Below the pieces are notes generated by a model. The model was not told the origin of the DNA. It saw nothing but the letters and a program-made list of their open reading frames with translations, and made no database searches. From positions 1 to 22,823 of the forward strand of contig CAKQPR010000024.1 of the NCBI GenBank assembly GCA_934270565.1: a stretch of 22,823 nucleotides of DNA. Reading direction: 5' to 3'. The position numbers were made by a program, and so were the translations under genes. Below are positions 7,031 through 12,428 of the stretch, piece by piece (position 1 is the first letter of the stretch; the number at the start of each line of letters is the position of its first letter). The stretch comes from an uncultured Clostridia bacterium (GTDB taxonomy: Bacteria > Bacillota > Clostridia > Christensenellales > Pumilibacteraceae).

Positions 7031-7561
7031 TTACTTGCTTTCGTTCTCTTGCGTTGCTTGCTCGCGTTCCGCACGTTTGCGGGCGTAGGCTTCCCGCCCT
7101 CTTGCGTTTATTTCCTCGCGGTGTTTTTGGTAGTATTCCCGCGCTTTTGCCTTGCGTTTCTCTTTGTTCCGTTCATACGAAAGTTTATTTTGTTCGCGTC
7201 TTTCGTTCCGATACTCCGTATCGTTCGCGTAACGTTCCCGCCGTGCTTCGTTTATTTCCTCGCCGTTTTTCTCGCGATACCGTCGGTTTTGTGCTTTTTT
7301 CAAATCAACGTTTTTGCGGTAATACTCACGCGCATATATACGTTTATTTTCCATATATTCCGCATCTTGGTATTTTTCTAAATGCGCAAGGTAGTATAAG
7401 CGGTTTTTAACGTTTGTACCGTTCACATAGTAAAGTTCACGACGGCGCGAAAGTCTTTTTTCTCTTCGTTTTATACGGTTCTCGATATTCACTTCCGCTT
7501 CCGTCTTGCCCAAATCGCCCAACAGTTGCGAAATATCTATTTTTTGCGCTTCGATAAACAT
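7031..7561 (-). CDS. Highly charged repeat protein, function unknown
   Basis: A 176-residue protein, extremely rich in Arg, Lys, Glu and Tyr, predicted almost wholly helical. From about residue 70 it shows a degenerate repeat of roughly 20-25 residues with the pattern R-x-Y-Y-x-K-x3-E-E-I-N-x3-R-x2-Y (for example REYYQKHREEINARGREAY). The N-terminal segment DISQLLGDLGKTEAEVN has a helix-turn-helix look. Its ATG directly abuts the stop of the sigma-like gene (TAA-ATG), so the two are translationally coupled. Similar basic repeats occur near DNA-binding or nuclease domains in phage-type proteins, but no nuclease motif is visible here. A nucleic-acid-binding role is inference. Confidence 0.7.
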   Translation of the reverse strand: MFIEAQKIDISQLLGDLGKTEAEVNIENRIKRREKRLSRRRELYYVNGTNVKNRLYYLAHLEKYQDAEYMENKRIYAREYYRKNVDLKKAQNRRYREKNGEEINEARRERYANDTEYRNERREQNKLSYERNKEKRKAKAREYYQKHREEINARGREAYARKRAEREQATQENESK

Positions 7562-8179
7562 TTACGCCACCTCGCCGAAAGCCGTTTCGTATTCTACTAA
7601 AAATATACCGTCATACAATCGCGCGTGAAAGGCGTATGCCGTTAGCATATCTTTTTGTTTTTGCGTTAATTGCCGTTGATTTTTTAACGCTATTAGTACC
7701 TTGTGTTCGCTTTCTTCGCGTTCTATATTGTCGTTTATCCCATTATCCGTTATATAGTCGATAATATTTTCGCTTTTTCCGTCTTTTTCGGTATCAAATA
7801 ACGCGGTATCTAAACTTTTTAGCGACAAAACCGAACGCCCCCAAATAATATTACAACAAGTACGCCGAATACTATAATAAAACTTTAACGCGTTATCAAA
7901 CGTATAATACGGCAAATCAAGGTATATTTGTTGTGTTATATCCTCGGCGTTCGACATATCCACCGTTATATTACTTGCGCGAAGTCTCCAAATATACCGT
8001 TTCGCGATTTTCTCGAATTTCGGTAAGTTATCGAAGTATACGCGGTTTATCGTGTCGCGGTCGTTCGCTTTTATCTTTTCTATGTCCTCGGGCGTTATTT
8101 TCCAATGCCAATTCTCGGGCGTGGGTATGTCGCGTTGTTCTTCTTCGGGCGTTGCTTGCTTTTTCTCTTCGTCCGTCAT
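7562..8179 (-). CDS. Sigma-70-like protein of the element, region 4 degenerate or missing
   Basis: A 205-residue protein. Residues about 40-125 resemble sigma region 2: DRDTINRVYFDNLPKFEKIAKRY, then an acidic DMSNAEDITQQIYLDLP, then an aromatic FYYSIRRTCCNIIWG that matches the core- and -10-binding part. After an acidic linker, the C-terminus (NQRQLTQKQKDMLTAYAF) begins like region 4 but ends with no recognisable helix-turn-helix. The ribosome site is GAGG 10 nt before the ATG, in the same GAGGTAAAAGAAA context as the gene at 9303. Sigma-like proteins are known in conjugative and integrative elements, where some drive excision genes. It lies upstream of int and could play that part, but the fold call rests on motif resemblance only. 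Confidence 0.6.
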   Translation of the reverse strand: MTDEEKKQATPEEEQRDIPTPENWHWKITPEDIEKIKANDRDTINRVYFDNLPKFEKIAKRYIWRLRASNITVDMSNAEDITQQIYLDLPYYTFDNALKFYYSIRRTCCNIIWGRSVLSLKSLDTALFDTEKDGKSENIIDYITDNGINDNIEREESEHKVLIALKNQRQLTQKQKDMLTAYAFHARLYDGIFLVEYETAFGEVA

Positions 8180-8296
8180 TTTCTTTTACCTCGTTTTATA
8201 TAAAATCTAAAACCTCGCGGAAGTTCGTAGGAGAGACAAAACCGAATTACCGCGGGGTTTTTCTATGCCCTCGTCGGGGCGGGAGATATAAGCATA

Positions 8297-8503
8297 TTAT
8301 GATTTTTGCTTGCTTTTGGTCTTGCACCACTCGCCGACGTAATCGTCGGTTTCTTCTTCGTCGTAGTCCGCTTCGTCCGTTACCGTTTCGGGGTACGAAA
8401 ACCCGACCGCATAAGCACTACCGCCCGATTTTTCTTTTCGTACTATCGTTACAGTCGCGCCCGCGTTCGATACCGTTATTTGTTCTAAGTCCTTGGCATT
8501 CAT
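8297..8503 (-). CDS. Small acidic protein of unknown function
   Basis: A 68-residue frame in line with the leftward operon. An N-terminal beta-rich part (TVSNAGATVTIVRKEKSGG) is followed by a strongly acidic stretch (DEADYDEEETDDY) and a basic tail. No good ribosome site precedes the ATG, so translation may depend on the preceding 12-codon frame, or the true start differs. The gap of about 117 bp to the sigma-like gene holds only an imperfect GC hairpin (CCCCGCGG with CCGCGAGG, long loop). Confidence 0.5.
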   Translation of the reverse strand: MNAKDLEQITVSNAGATVTIVRKEKSGGSAYAVGFSYPETVTDEADYDEEETDDYVGEWCKTKSKQKS

Positions 8504-8537
8504 AAATACATTAAGGGTATCGAAGATAAACCGCGCG

Positions 8538-8576
8538 CTACTTACATACGACCTTTTTTACTTTCGTTTTCGCCAT
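8538..8576 (-). CDS. Possible 12-codon peptide
   Basis: ATG at 8576 with a good AGAGGA 8 nt upstream opens a 12-codon lysine-rich frame (MAKTKVKKVVCK). It starts 17 nt after the preceding 38-codon gene. It may be a true micropeptide, a leader that couples translation to the 68-codon gene, or the front of that gene after a frameshift. Confidence 0.3.
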   Translation of the reverse strand: MAKTKVKKVVCK

Positions 8577-8593
8577 TGTCTTTTCCTCTTTTC

Positions 8594-8710
8594 TTAACCT
8601 CGATTTTTCACTACGTTAGTTAACGCTGCTTGTTCACCCTGAACGTTAACCACGTACATTGACCCCCGTAAAATTTTTCGTCTTTTCCTCGCTATTCTTC
8701 GGCGGTTCAT
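8594..8710 (-). CDS. 38-residue very basic protein
   Basis: ATG at 8710 overlaps the TGA of the 56-codon gene before it (ATGA) and has AAGGA about 9 nt upstream. The first half is almost all Arg and Lys (MNRRRIARKRRKILRG), the second half neutral (MYVVNVQGEQAALTN). The basic head suggests nucleic-acid binding. The overlap and ribosome site are the reasons to accept so short a gene; an internal ATG at 8659 behind GGGGG is an alternative start. Confidence 0.5.
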   Translation of the reverse strand: MNRRRIARKRRKILRGSMYVVNVQGEQAALTNVVKNRG

Positions 8711-8877
8711 TTTTCCCATTCCTTTGACCGTTCTATGTCTAACTGAAACATATACTGTTTGCCGTTCGGCGTTTCGCTTTCGATTATGTCCGTTACGACG
8801 CAACCGTCAACGTAAAAATGATTTTCCAAAAATGCGACGGCTTCGTCGCGCGTGTTTGCAAATAAGAATAACCGCAT
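8707..8877 (-). CDS. 56-residue conserved-looking small protein
   Basis: ATG at 8877, behind AAGGTGG, starts one base after the stop of the 48-codon gene. The sequence looks like a folded alpha-beta domain: a hydrophobic strand (MRLFLFANTRDEAVAFL), a central GCVVTDIIES and a final acidic-aromatic stretch (QYMFQLDIERSKEWEK). Function unknown. Tight packing and a good ribosome site support it. Confidence 0.65.
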   Translation of the reverse strand: MRLFLFANTRDEAVAFLENHFYVDGCVVTDIIESETPNGKQYMFQLDIERSKEWEK

Positions 8878-8878
8878 T

Positions 8879-9025
8879 TTACGCCACCTTTCCGCCGTTC
8901 AATTCTTGTACGCGAAGTACAACCTTTACGGGGTCGTTGTAAAACTCGATAAACGCAAATTTTAGCGTGTCCCAAACGCCGTAGCCGTTCGGGCGTAACT
9001 TGTAATATTTGTAGCGATTGTTCAT
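8879..9025 (-). CDS. 48-residue small protein
   Basis: ATG at 9025 overlaps the TGA of the 93-codon gene (ATGA) and follows GAGGTGG. The product is tyrosine-rich at the start (MNNRYKYYKLRPNGYG) and looks like a compact beta-rich domain. Function unknown; presumably translated by coupling within the leftward operon. Confidence 0.6.
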   Translation of the reverse strand: MNNRYKYYKLRPNGYGVWDTLKFAFIEFYNDPVKVVLRVQELNGGKVA

Positions 9026-9303
9026 TTTACCACCTCGATATTACTATACGACATAAACGCGCCGTTTTTCATTTTTACGAACTCGCCGTCAAACGAAACT
9101 TTTTGACCGTATTTCAAATCGGCTTGCGGGAGCGCGTGCGCTTCGTCCTCGCGTATCGTTACCAACTCGCACGCCGTGTAAAGTTTCGTTTGCGGGTCTT
9201 GCTTTTGAGTGACAAGCGCGTAATATGTATGCGTTGTCTTGCCCTCTTTCGTGTAACTGTCGTAACCGATTAGTACACCGTCAAACTTACTTGAAATTGC
9301 CAT
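9022..9303 (-). CDS. 93-residue beta-rich protein, first gene of the leftward operon
   Basis: This is the first gene behind the strong leftward promoter. It is predicted mostly beta: FDGVLIGYDSYTKEGKTTHTYYALV, then LYTACELVTIRE, then YGQKVSFDGEFV and a final SYSNIEVV. The size and strand pattern are like a small OB-fold single-strand DNA-binding protein of the kind carried by rolling-circle elements and filamentous phages, which would suit an element with an HUH Rep. That is inference from shape only; I see no diagnostic motif. GAGG lies 11 nt before the ATG. Its stop overlaps the next start (ATGA). Confidence 0.65.
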   Translation of the reverse strand: MAISSKFDGVLIGYDSYTKEGKTTHTYYALVTQKQDPQTKLYTACELVTIREDEAHALPQADLKYGQKVSFDGEFVKMKNGAFMSYSNIEVVK

Positions 9304-9332
9304 TTTTCTTTTACCTCGCTTTGTTTTATTTA

Positions 9333-9407
9333 TAGCAAGATTTTGCTATAAATATATTATAGTAGCAAGATTTTGCTATGTCAAGTATTTTGAGCAAGAT
9401 TTTGCTA
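9333..9407. promoter_or_regulatory. Three 16-bp palindromic operators
   Basis: TAGCAAGATTTTGCTA occurs at 9333-9348 and 9363-9378, and once more with a G for the first T at 9392-9407. Each has perfect AGCAA/TTGCT arms around 4 nt. Start-to-start spacing is 30 and 29 bp, close to three helical turns. They lie between the divergent XRE repressor gene and the leftward operon, so they are its likely binding sites. Confidence 0.85.
9356..9384 (-). promoter_or_regulatory. Consensus leftward promoter with an operator in its spacer
   Basis: On the minus strand TTGACA (9384-9379), exactly 17 bp, then TATAAT (9361-9356). The spacer is the second operator copy; the other two copies cover the transcription start side and the region upstream of the -35. 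Bound repressor should shut this promoter tightly. Confidence 0.9.
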
Positions 9408-9432
9408 TTATTTTTTAAGGAGTGTTGTTTTT

Positions 9433-9633
9433 ATGTACGGTGACGAGATTAAAAATATCAGAAAAGCACAAGGTGCGACACAATCGCAAGTGTCAAAAGC
9501 AACAGGAATTCCCCAAAACACTATAAGCTGGATAGAACTCGATAAAGGAATACCAAATATTCAACAATGCGTTCAGCTCGCGGATTATTACGGCGTTTCG
9601 CTTGACGAGCTAATCGGTCGCGATAAAAAATAA
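9433..9633 (+). CDS. XRE/HTH_3 family repressor of the element
   Basis: A 66-residue single-domain helix-turn-helix protein of the Cro/CI type: EIKNIRKAQGATQSQVSKATGIPQNTISWIELDKGIPN covers helices 1-4, followed by the family ending LADYYGVSLDELIG. It has no dimerisation or protease-like tail, so it is a minimal repressor. AAGGAG lies about 10 nt before the ATG. It is divergent from the leftward operon and the three palindromic operators lie between them, so it most likely represses that operon and perhaps itself. I found no convincing promoter of its own in the gap. A minimal Cro-like domain alone gives no hint of the inducing signal. Confidence 0.88.
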   Translation: MYGDEIKNIRKAQGATQSQVSKATGIPQNTISWIELDKGIPNIQQCVQLADYYGVSLDELIGRDKK

Positions 9634-9647
9634 ATTTTTAAAATCTA

Positions 9648-9676
9648 TTGACTTTTTGCATACTCAATGATATACT
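9648..9676 (+). promoter_or_regulatory. Promoter of the toxin-antitoxin pair
   Basis: TTGACT (9648-9653), a 17-bp spacer and TATACT (9671-9676), 24 nt before the antitoxin start. Confidence 0.7.
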
Positions 9677-9699
9677 ATGTTATAGAGAGGTAGTCGAAA

Positions 9700-9855
9700 A
9701 TGAAAAGCGAACAAATAAAAATCTCCAAAACCACGGAAAAAAATACACTCGAAAAGAGACTTGATATAGCAATAGCCGAAAGCGAGCGCATTTTAGCCAA
9801 CAATCCGAAATGGGTTTCCGAAAAGGAATTTTGGGAGAGAATGGAAAAAATCTAA
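9700..9855 (+). CDS. Antitoxin of a RelE/ParE-type pair
   Basis: A 51-residue frame starting at ATG 9700 behind GAGAGG. The sequence is polar and helical, with a conserved-looking end (NPKWVSEKEFWERMEKI) of the sort that wraps a RelE/ParE toxin groove. There is no evident DNA-binding domain, although the first 20 residues are basic. Its stop overlaps the toxin start by one base (TAATG), the usual coupling in type II modules. Identification rests on position and size. Confidence 0.75.
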   Translation: MKSEQIKISKTTEKNTLEKRLDIAIAESERILANNPKWVSEKEFWERMEKI

Positions 9856-10154
9856 TGTATTCCGTTATTTTTACCGAAGAAGCAACTAAACAATTTGAGA
9901 GCATTAAAGCTTATATAAAGCACATATTACTAAACGAAAAAGCAACCGTTGATTTTGAAACGGCTTTGCGCTCCAAAATTGAAACATTAAAAAACGAACC
10001 TCACCTATTCCCTTTTGTCAACGATAGCAAGCGTTATCGTAAAATGGGCGTAAAGAACTACATAGCAATTTATTTTGTAAACGAACAAAAGAAAACCGTT
10101 TATATAACCGCCGTTGTTTATGCGGGGAGCAATTATATACGCAAATACAAATAA
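9855..10154 (+). CDS. RelE/ParE superfamily toxin
   Basis: A 99-residue protein. The N-terminal YSVIFTEEATKQFESIKAYI, the central LKNEPHLFPFVND and the C-terminal YRKMGVKNYIAIYFVNE plus VYITAVVYAGSNYIRKY follow the RelE/ParE fold plan (strand, two helices, then a three-strand sheet). The R-x-M-G-V-x-N-Y-I-A-I-Y-x-V strand is typical. I cannot tell from sequence whether it is a ribosome-dependent RNase (RelE-like) or a gyrase poison (ParE-like). The module is transcribed against the rest of the element and probably stabilises it. Confidence 0.85.
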   Translation: MYSVIFTEEATKQFESIKAYIKHILLNEKATVDFETALRSKIETLKNEPHLFPFVNDSKRYRKMGVKNYIAIYFVNEQKKTVYITAVVYAGSNYIRKYK

Positions 10155-10198
10155 AAAAGCCGTAGCAACGCGTTGCGTTGTTACCGCTTTTTTCTTTT
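10155..10198. terminator. Bidirectional terminator between toxin and rep
   Basis: AAAAGC-C-GTAGCAACGC pairs with GCGTTGTTAC-C-GCTTTT around GTT, with A and T runs on the two sides; it serves the toxin gene and, on the other strand, may serve rep. Confidence 0.75.
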
Positions 10199-10226
10199 AT
10201 GCTTCGGGGTGGCGGTCGATTTCGGC

Positions 10227-11291
10227 TTAAAAATCTAAATATTGACTATTCCACCACTTTTTCGTGTCCTCGAATGATTGTTGAAACGCTCGTTTTTTCT
10301 CTTCCAAATCTTTCGATTGATTAAGTGTCCCTATTGTCAAGTAGCCGCGCGCGGCGCGGGCGGCGTTCGCCTTGTCCTCGGCGCACGCGCGCGCAATGCG
10401 TTTCATTGTTTCGCGTGTTCCGTTGTCGTTGTAGTCGGGGATATATTCGCCCGTTCCGTCGAAAGTAAATACGCCGTAGCGGTTGCGCTCGTGTAAATAT
10501 TGTACTTTCCACACGTCCAAATTGAGCGTTTCCCAAATACCGCCCTCTTCGCTTTCGGCGTGGTATAAATGCGGGCGGGTTATATTATGCGAAGTATGAA
10601 AACGGCGTTTTTGATAAAATCTATCGTCGTAGTGTTGCTTCGTTATGTATTTGCAAATATAATGTTTCGTCGCTTCGGTGTTCTTTATGCGTGAGACGGT
10701 AGACCAACCCCATTTCCACGCGGTAACGGAGTATAAAGGCGTGCCGTGTTTGTCAAACTTCCAAAACTTTGGTTTTAAATCTTCCCATTTTATACCGCCG
10801 ACAAGCAAATGATAATGTAAACCGCCCTTTTTGTGGTATTCGGGTACGGCTATATAGTACATATTCGGGTAGTACTTGCGAATTTTATTCGCCCATACGG
10901 AAAAAGTACGGCGCGTGATTTCGTCGTTGAGCCTGTCTACCTCTTCGGGGCTATAAGTAAATGTAACGAAGAAAGAAAACTCGTTACACTTGCAAATGTC
11001 ATATAGTGTTTGTCTTGCCCGCCGTGCGGAACGTTTCGCGTTTTGTATAGTGGTTTTCGTTTCTAATTCGCGGATAAGTCTTTCGCGTTTGCGCCTGTCC
11101 TCTTCTAAAAATGATAAGCCGTTTAACTCGTTTATTATTATTCTTCTATTTTCGGCTTTTGCTAATCTATTATAAAGGCGCGTTTCTTTCGCGTGTTCGA
11201 CTACTTTCGGCGTTTGTTTTACGTTTTGTTTTACGGTTAAATTGATTTCGCCGTCGGGAAAAACCTTGATTTTTGCGTATGTCGTAAGCAA
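10227..11291 (-). CDS. rep: HUH rolling-circle replication initiator (Rep)
   Basis: A 354-residue protein with the three motifs of HUH endonucleases: motif 1 FFVTFTYS (about 107-114), metal-binding motif 2 GGLHYHLL with H159 and H161, and motif 3 KHYICKYITK with Y211 and Y215, one of which should be the nicking tyrosine. A basic N-terminal half (residues 40-95) precedes the nuclease domain and a charged tail follows; no helicase domain is present, so host UvrD/PcrA-type helicase is expected. The TTG start is supported by AGAGGA 7 nt upstream, and no better start exists. The gene begins only 22 bp inside the right attachment repeat, with no visible promoter in between. A relaxase role for mobilisation cannot be excluded. 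Confidence 0.88.
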   Translation of the reverse strand: MLTTYAKIKVFPDGEINLTVKQNVKQTPKVVEHAKETRLYNRLAKAENRRIIINELNGLSFLEEDRRKRERLIRELETKTTIQNAKRSARRARQTLYDICKCNEFSFFVTFTYSPEEVDRLNDEITRRTFSVWANKIRKYYPNMYYIAVPEYHKKGGLHYHLLVGGIKWEDLKPKFWKFDKHGTPLYSVTAWKWGWSTVSRIKNTEATKHYICKYITKQHYDDRFYQKRRFHTSHNITRPHLYHAESEEGGIWETLNLDVWKVQYLHERNRYGVFTFDGTGEYIPDYNDNGTRETMKRIARACAEDKANAARAARGYLTIGTLNQSKDLEEKKRAFQQSFEDTKKWWNSQYLDF

Positions 11292-11313
11292 GGGTTTTTC
11301 CTCTTTTCAATAT

Positions 11314-11358
11314 CTTTTAATCACGGTGTCCCGGGTTCGATCCCCGGATGAGCCACCA
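11314..11358 (+). pseudogene. 3' fragment of tRNA-Lys left by integration
   Basis: The 45 bp from the anticodon loop to CCA, identical to the end of tRNA-Lys at 5833-5877, with no 5' half. The original chromosomal 3' end was displaced here by integration. Confidence 0.92.
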
Positions 11359-11418
11359 AACCCCGATTTTTCGGGGTTTTTCTTCTTTTTTAGTAGCGTT
11401 TCACTCGTTTTTGAAACG

Positions 11419-11517
11419 CTATTTTTCGTCGCGTTTTTGTTCTCGCGTTTTTCCCGCTTTTCCGTGCGTAAAAGCGGGGTTGAAACGCTCGCACGCCGTC
11501 CTTAGTTCCGCGCCGTA
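11419..11517 (-). pseudogene. Integrase 3' remnant
   Basis: Encodes the last 32 residues and stop of the integrase (from the YGAELRTACE segment on), identical to 5938-6036, without any catalytic part. It breaks off at 11517, 10 bp before the araC stop, so nearly the whole of a second element was deleted up to the araC gene. Confidence 0.9.
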
Positions 11518-11526
11518 ATTAAGTCG

Positions 11527-12291
11527 TTATCTTTTCGCGAACGCGCTCGGGGTAACACCGACCCGCGCCTTAAAATCGCGACTGAAATAATACTCGTTTT
11601 CGTATCCGCAAAGCCGCGCGGTTTCGCCGACGGAATACATTCCCGACCCGAGAAGATCCTCCGCGTGTTTTATTCTGAGCGAGATAGCATAAGCCTTCGG
11701 CGACATTCCGAACCTCGCCGAAAACAATCTCTTAAAGTAGGTGTAACTCATTCCGCACTTTTCGCCGCATTTACTAAAGTCGATTTCGCCCGAAAAATTA
11801 TTTTCGATATACTCTACTCCCGCGGTTATCCGATCGTTCTTGTCGCCGTGGTACGCGTTTTCTTCTATAAGCGATAAAATCCCGTAAAGGCAGGCAAGCG
11901 CAACGTAGCGATAGCCGCTTCTCTTTTTTCGCCACGCGTTTTCGGCGCGAAGAAACAGCGTCCTCACCTTATCAGCGTGCGACGAAAGTCTGCAAAACGC
12001 TTTATCCGACAACGGTTTATCAGAGTCGAAAAATATATCGATACAATCACCCTCGTCTAATCGCACGGTACGATATTTCTCGCCCGCGCCGCGAGGAAGA
12101 AATCGGATATAATTCTCTTTTTCGATAAATCTTTGGTCGTCAAACTCCACCTCACAAGCACCGCTTATCCTGAATATCAATTCGTGATGTTCGAGTTTTC
12201 GACTGAAATCCGAACGTTTCGCAAGTTCTTTGCTCTTTACGTAAATGATTGATATTATATCGCCTACGGTTAATTCGTTAAATTCGTTCAT
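11527..12291 (-). CDS. AraC family regulator of the glycyl radical enzyme operon
   Basis: A 254-residue regulator. The N-terminal part (about 1-120) is a cupin-like sensor (LEHHELIFRISGACEVEFDD, LPRGAGEKYRTV) and the C-terminal 100 residues hold two helix-turn-helix motifs: CGEKCGMSYTYFKRLFSARF and the second ending CGYENEYYFSRDFKARVG, closing with VTPSAFAKR. GGAGG precedes the ATG. It is divergent from the glycyl radical enzyme gene with a 137-bp shared control region, so it is almost certainly its activator. The ligand, probably the enzyme's substrate or a related compound, cannot be read from sequence. Confidence 0.9.
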   Translation of the reverse strand: MNEFNELTVGDIISIIYVKSKELAKRSDFSRKLEHHELIFRISGACEVEFDDQRFIEKENYIRFLPRGAGEKYRTVRLDEGDCIDIFFDSDKPLSDKAFCRLSSHADKVRTLFLRAENAWRKKRSGYRYVALACLYGILSLIEENAYHGDKNDRITAGVEYIENNFSGEIDFSKCGEKCGMSYTYFKRLFSARFGMSPKAYAISLRIKHAEDLLGSGMYSVGETARLCGYENEYYFSRDFKARVGVTPSAFAKR

Positions 12292-12308
12292 TTGATTCCT
12301 CCGTTCGT

Positions 12309-12337
12309 ATAATACTCGCTTCGGGCAAAAAAGTCAA
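12309..12337 (-). promoter_or_regulatory. Promoter of the araC-type gene
   Basis: On the minus strand TTGACT (12337-12332), a 17-bp spacer and TATTAT (12314-12309). Confidence 0.65.
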
Positions 12338-12377
12338 ATATTTTGTGTCGAAAAGTATAAGTATTTTTGTTTGTGTA

Positions 12378-12407
12378 TTTACACGCGGTCGTTTGCCGTG
12401 ATATAAT
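12378..12407 (+). promoter_or_regulatory. Promoter of the glycyl radical enzyme operon
   Basis: TTTACA (12378-12383), an 18-bp spacer and TATAAT (12402-12407). Upstream, between this and the araC promoter, two related direct repeats (ATATTTTGTGT near 12338 and GTATTTTTGTTTGTG near 12361) are candidate AraC-type half-sites. Confidence 0.55.
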
Positions 12408-12428
12408 GTACCCAACGGAGGAACAAAA

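Larger units (their letters stand above)
5833..11358. mobile_element. 5.48-kb integrated element in tRNA-Lys with tyrosine integrase and HUH Rep
   Basis: The two copies of the tRNA-Lys 3' half start 5481 bp apart, which gives the size of the excised circle. Between them are a tyrosine integrase next to the left site, an XRE repressor, a toxin-antitoxin pair, a chain of small genes, a sigma-like protein and an HUH Rep next to the right site. This is the layout of a small integrative element that replicates by rolling circle, either an integrated plasmid or an integrative mobilizable element. I see no conjugation ATPase, no coat or Zot-like protein and no clear separate relaxase. No cargo is evident beyond the toxin-antitoxin pair, unless one of the unknown genes is cargo. 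Confidence 0.88.
11314..11517. repeat. Right attachment region, copy 2 of the 204-bp direct repeat
   Basis: Matches 5833-6036 over its whole length apart from two one-base indels in the terminator. It contains the tRNA-Lys 3' half, the terminator, the AGCGTTTC hairpin and the last integrase codons. A simple attachment core would stop at or near the tRNA end. Confidence 0.95.

Noticed and set aside
9333..9407. Three evenly spaced repeats that look like a mini CRISPR array
   Set aside because: Units are only 16 bp with 13-14 bp between, each is an internal palindrome, they overlap a promoter, and no cas genes are present. Operators explain them better.
5833..11358. Filamentous or other single-stranded DNA prophage
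   Set aside because: The HUH Rep and a small beta-rich protein would fit, but no Zot-type ATPase, coat or assembly protein with signal peptide or membrane segment is present.
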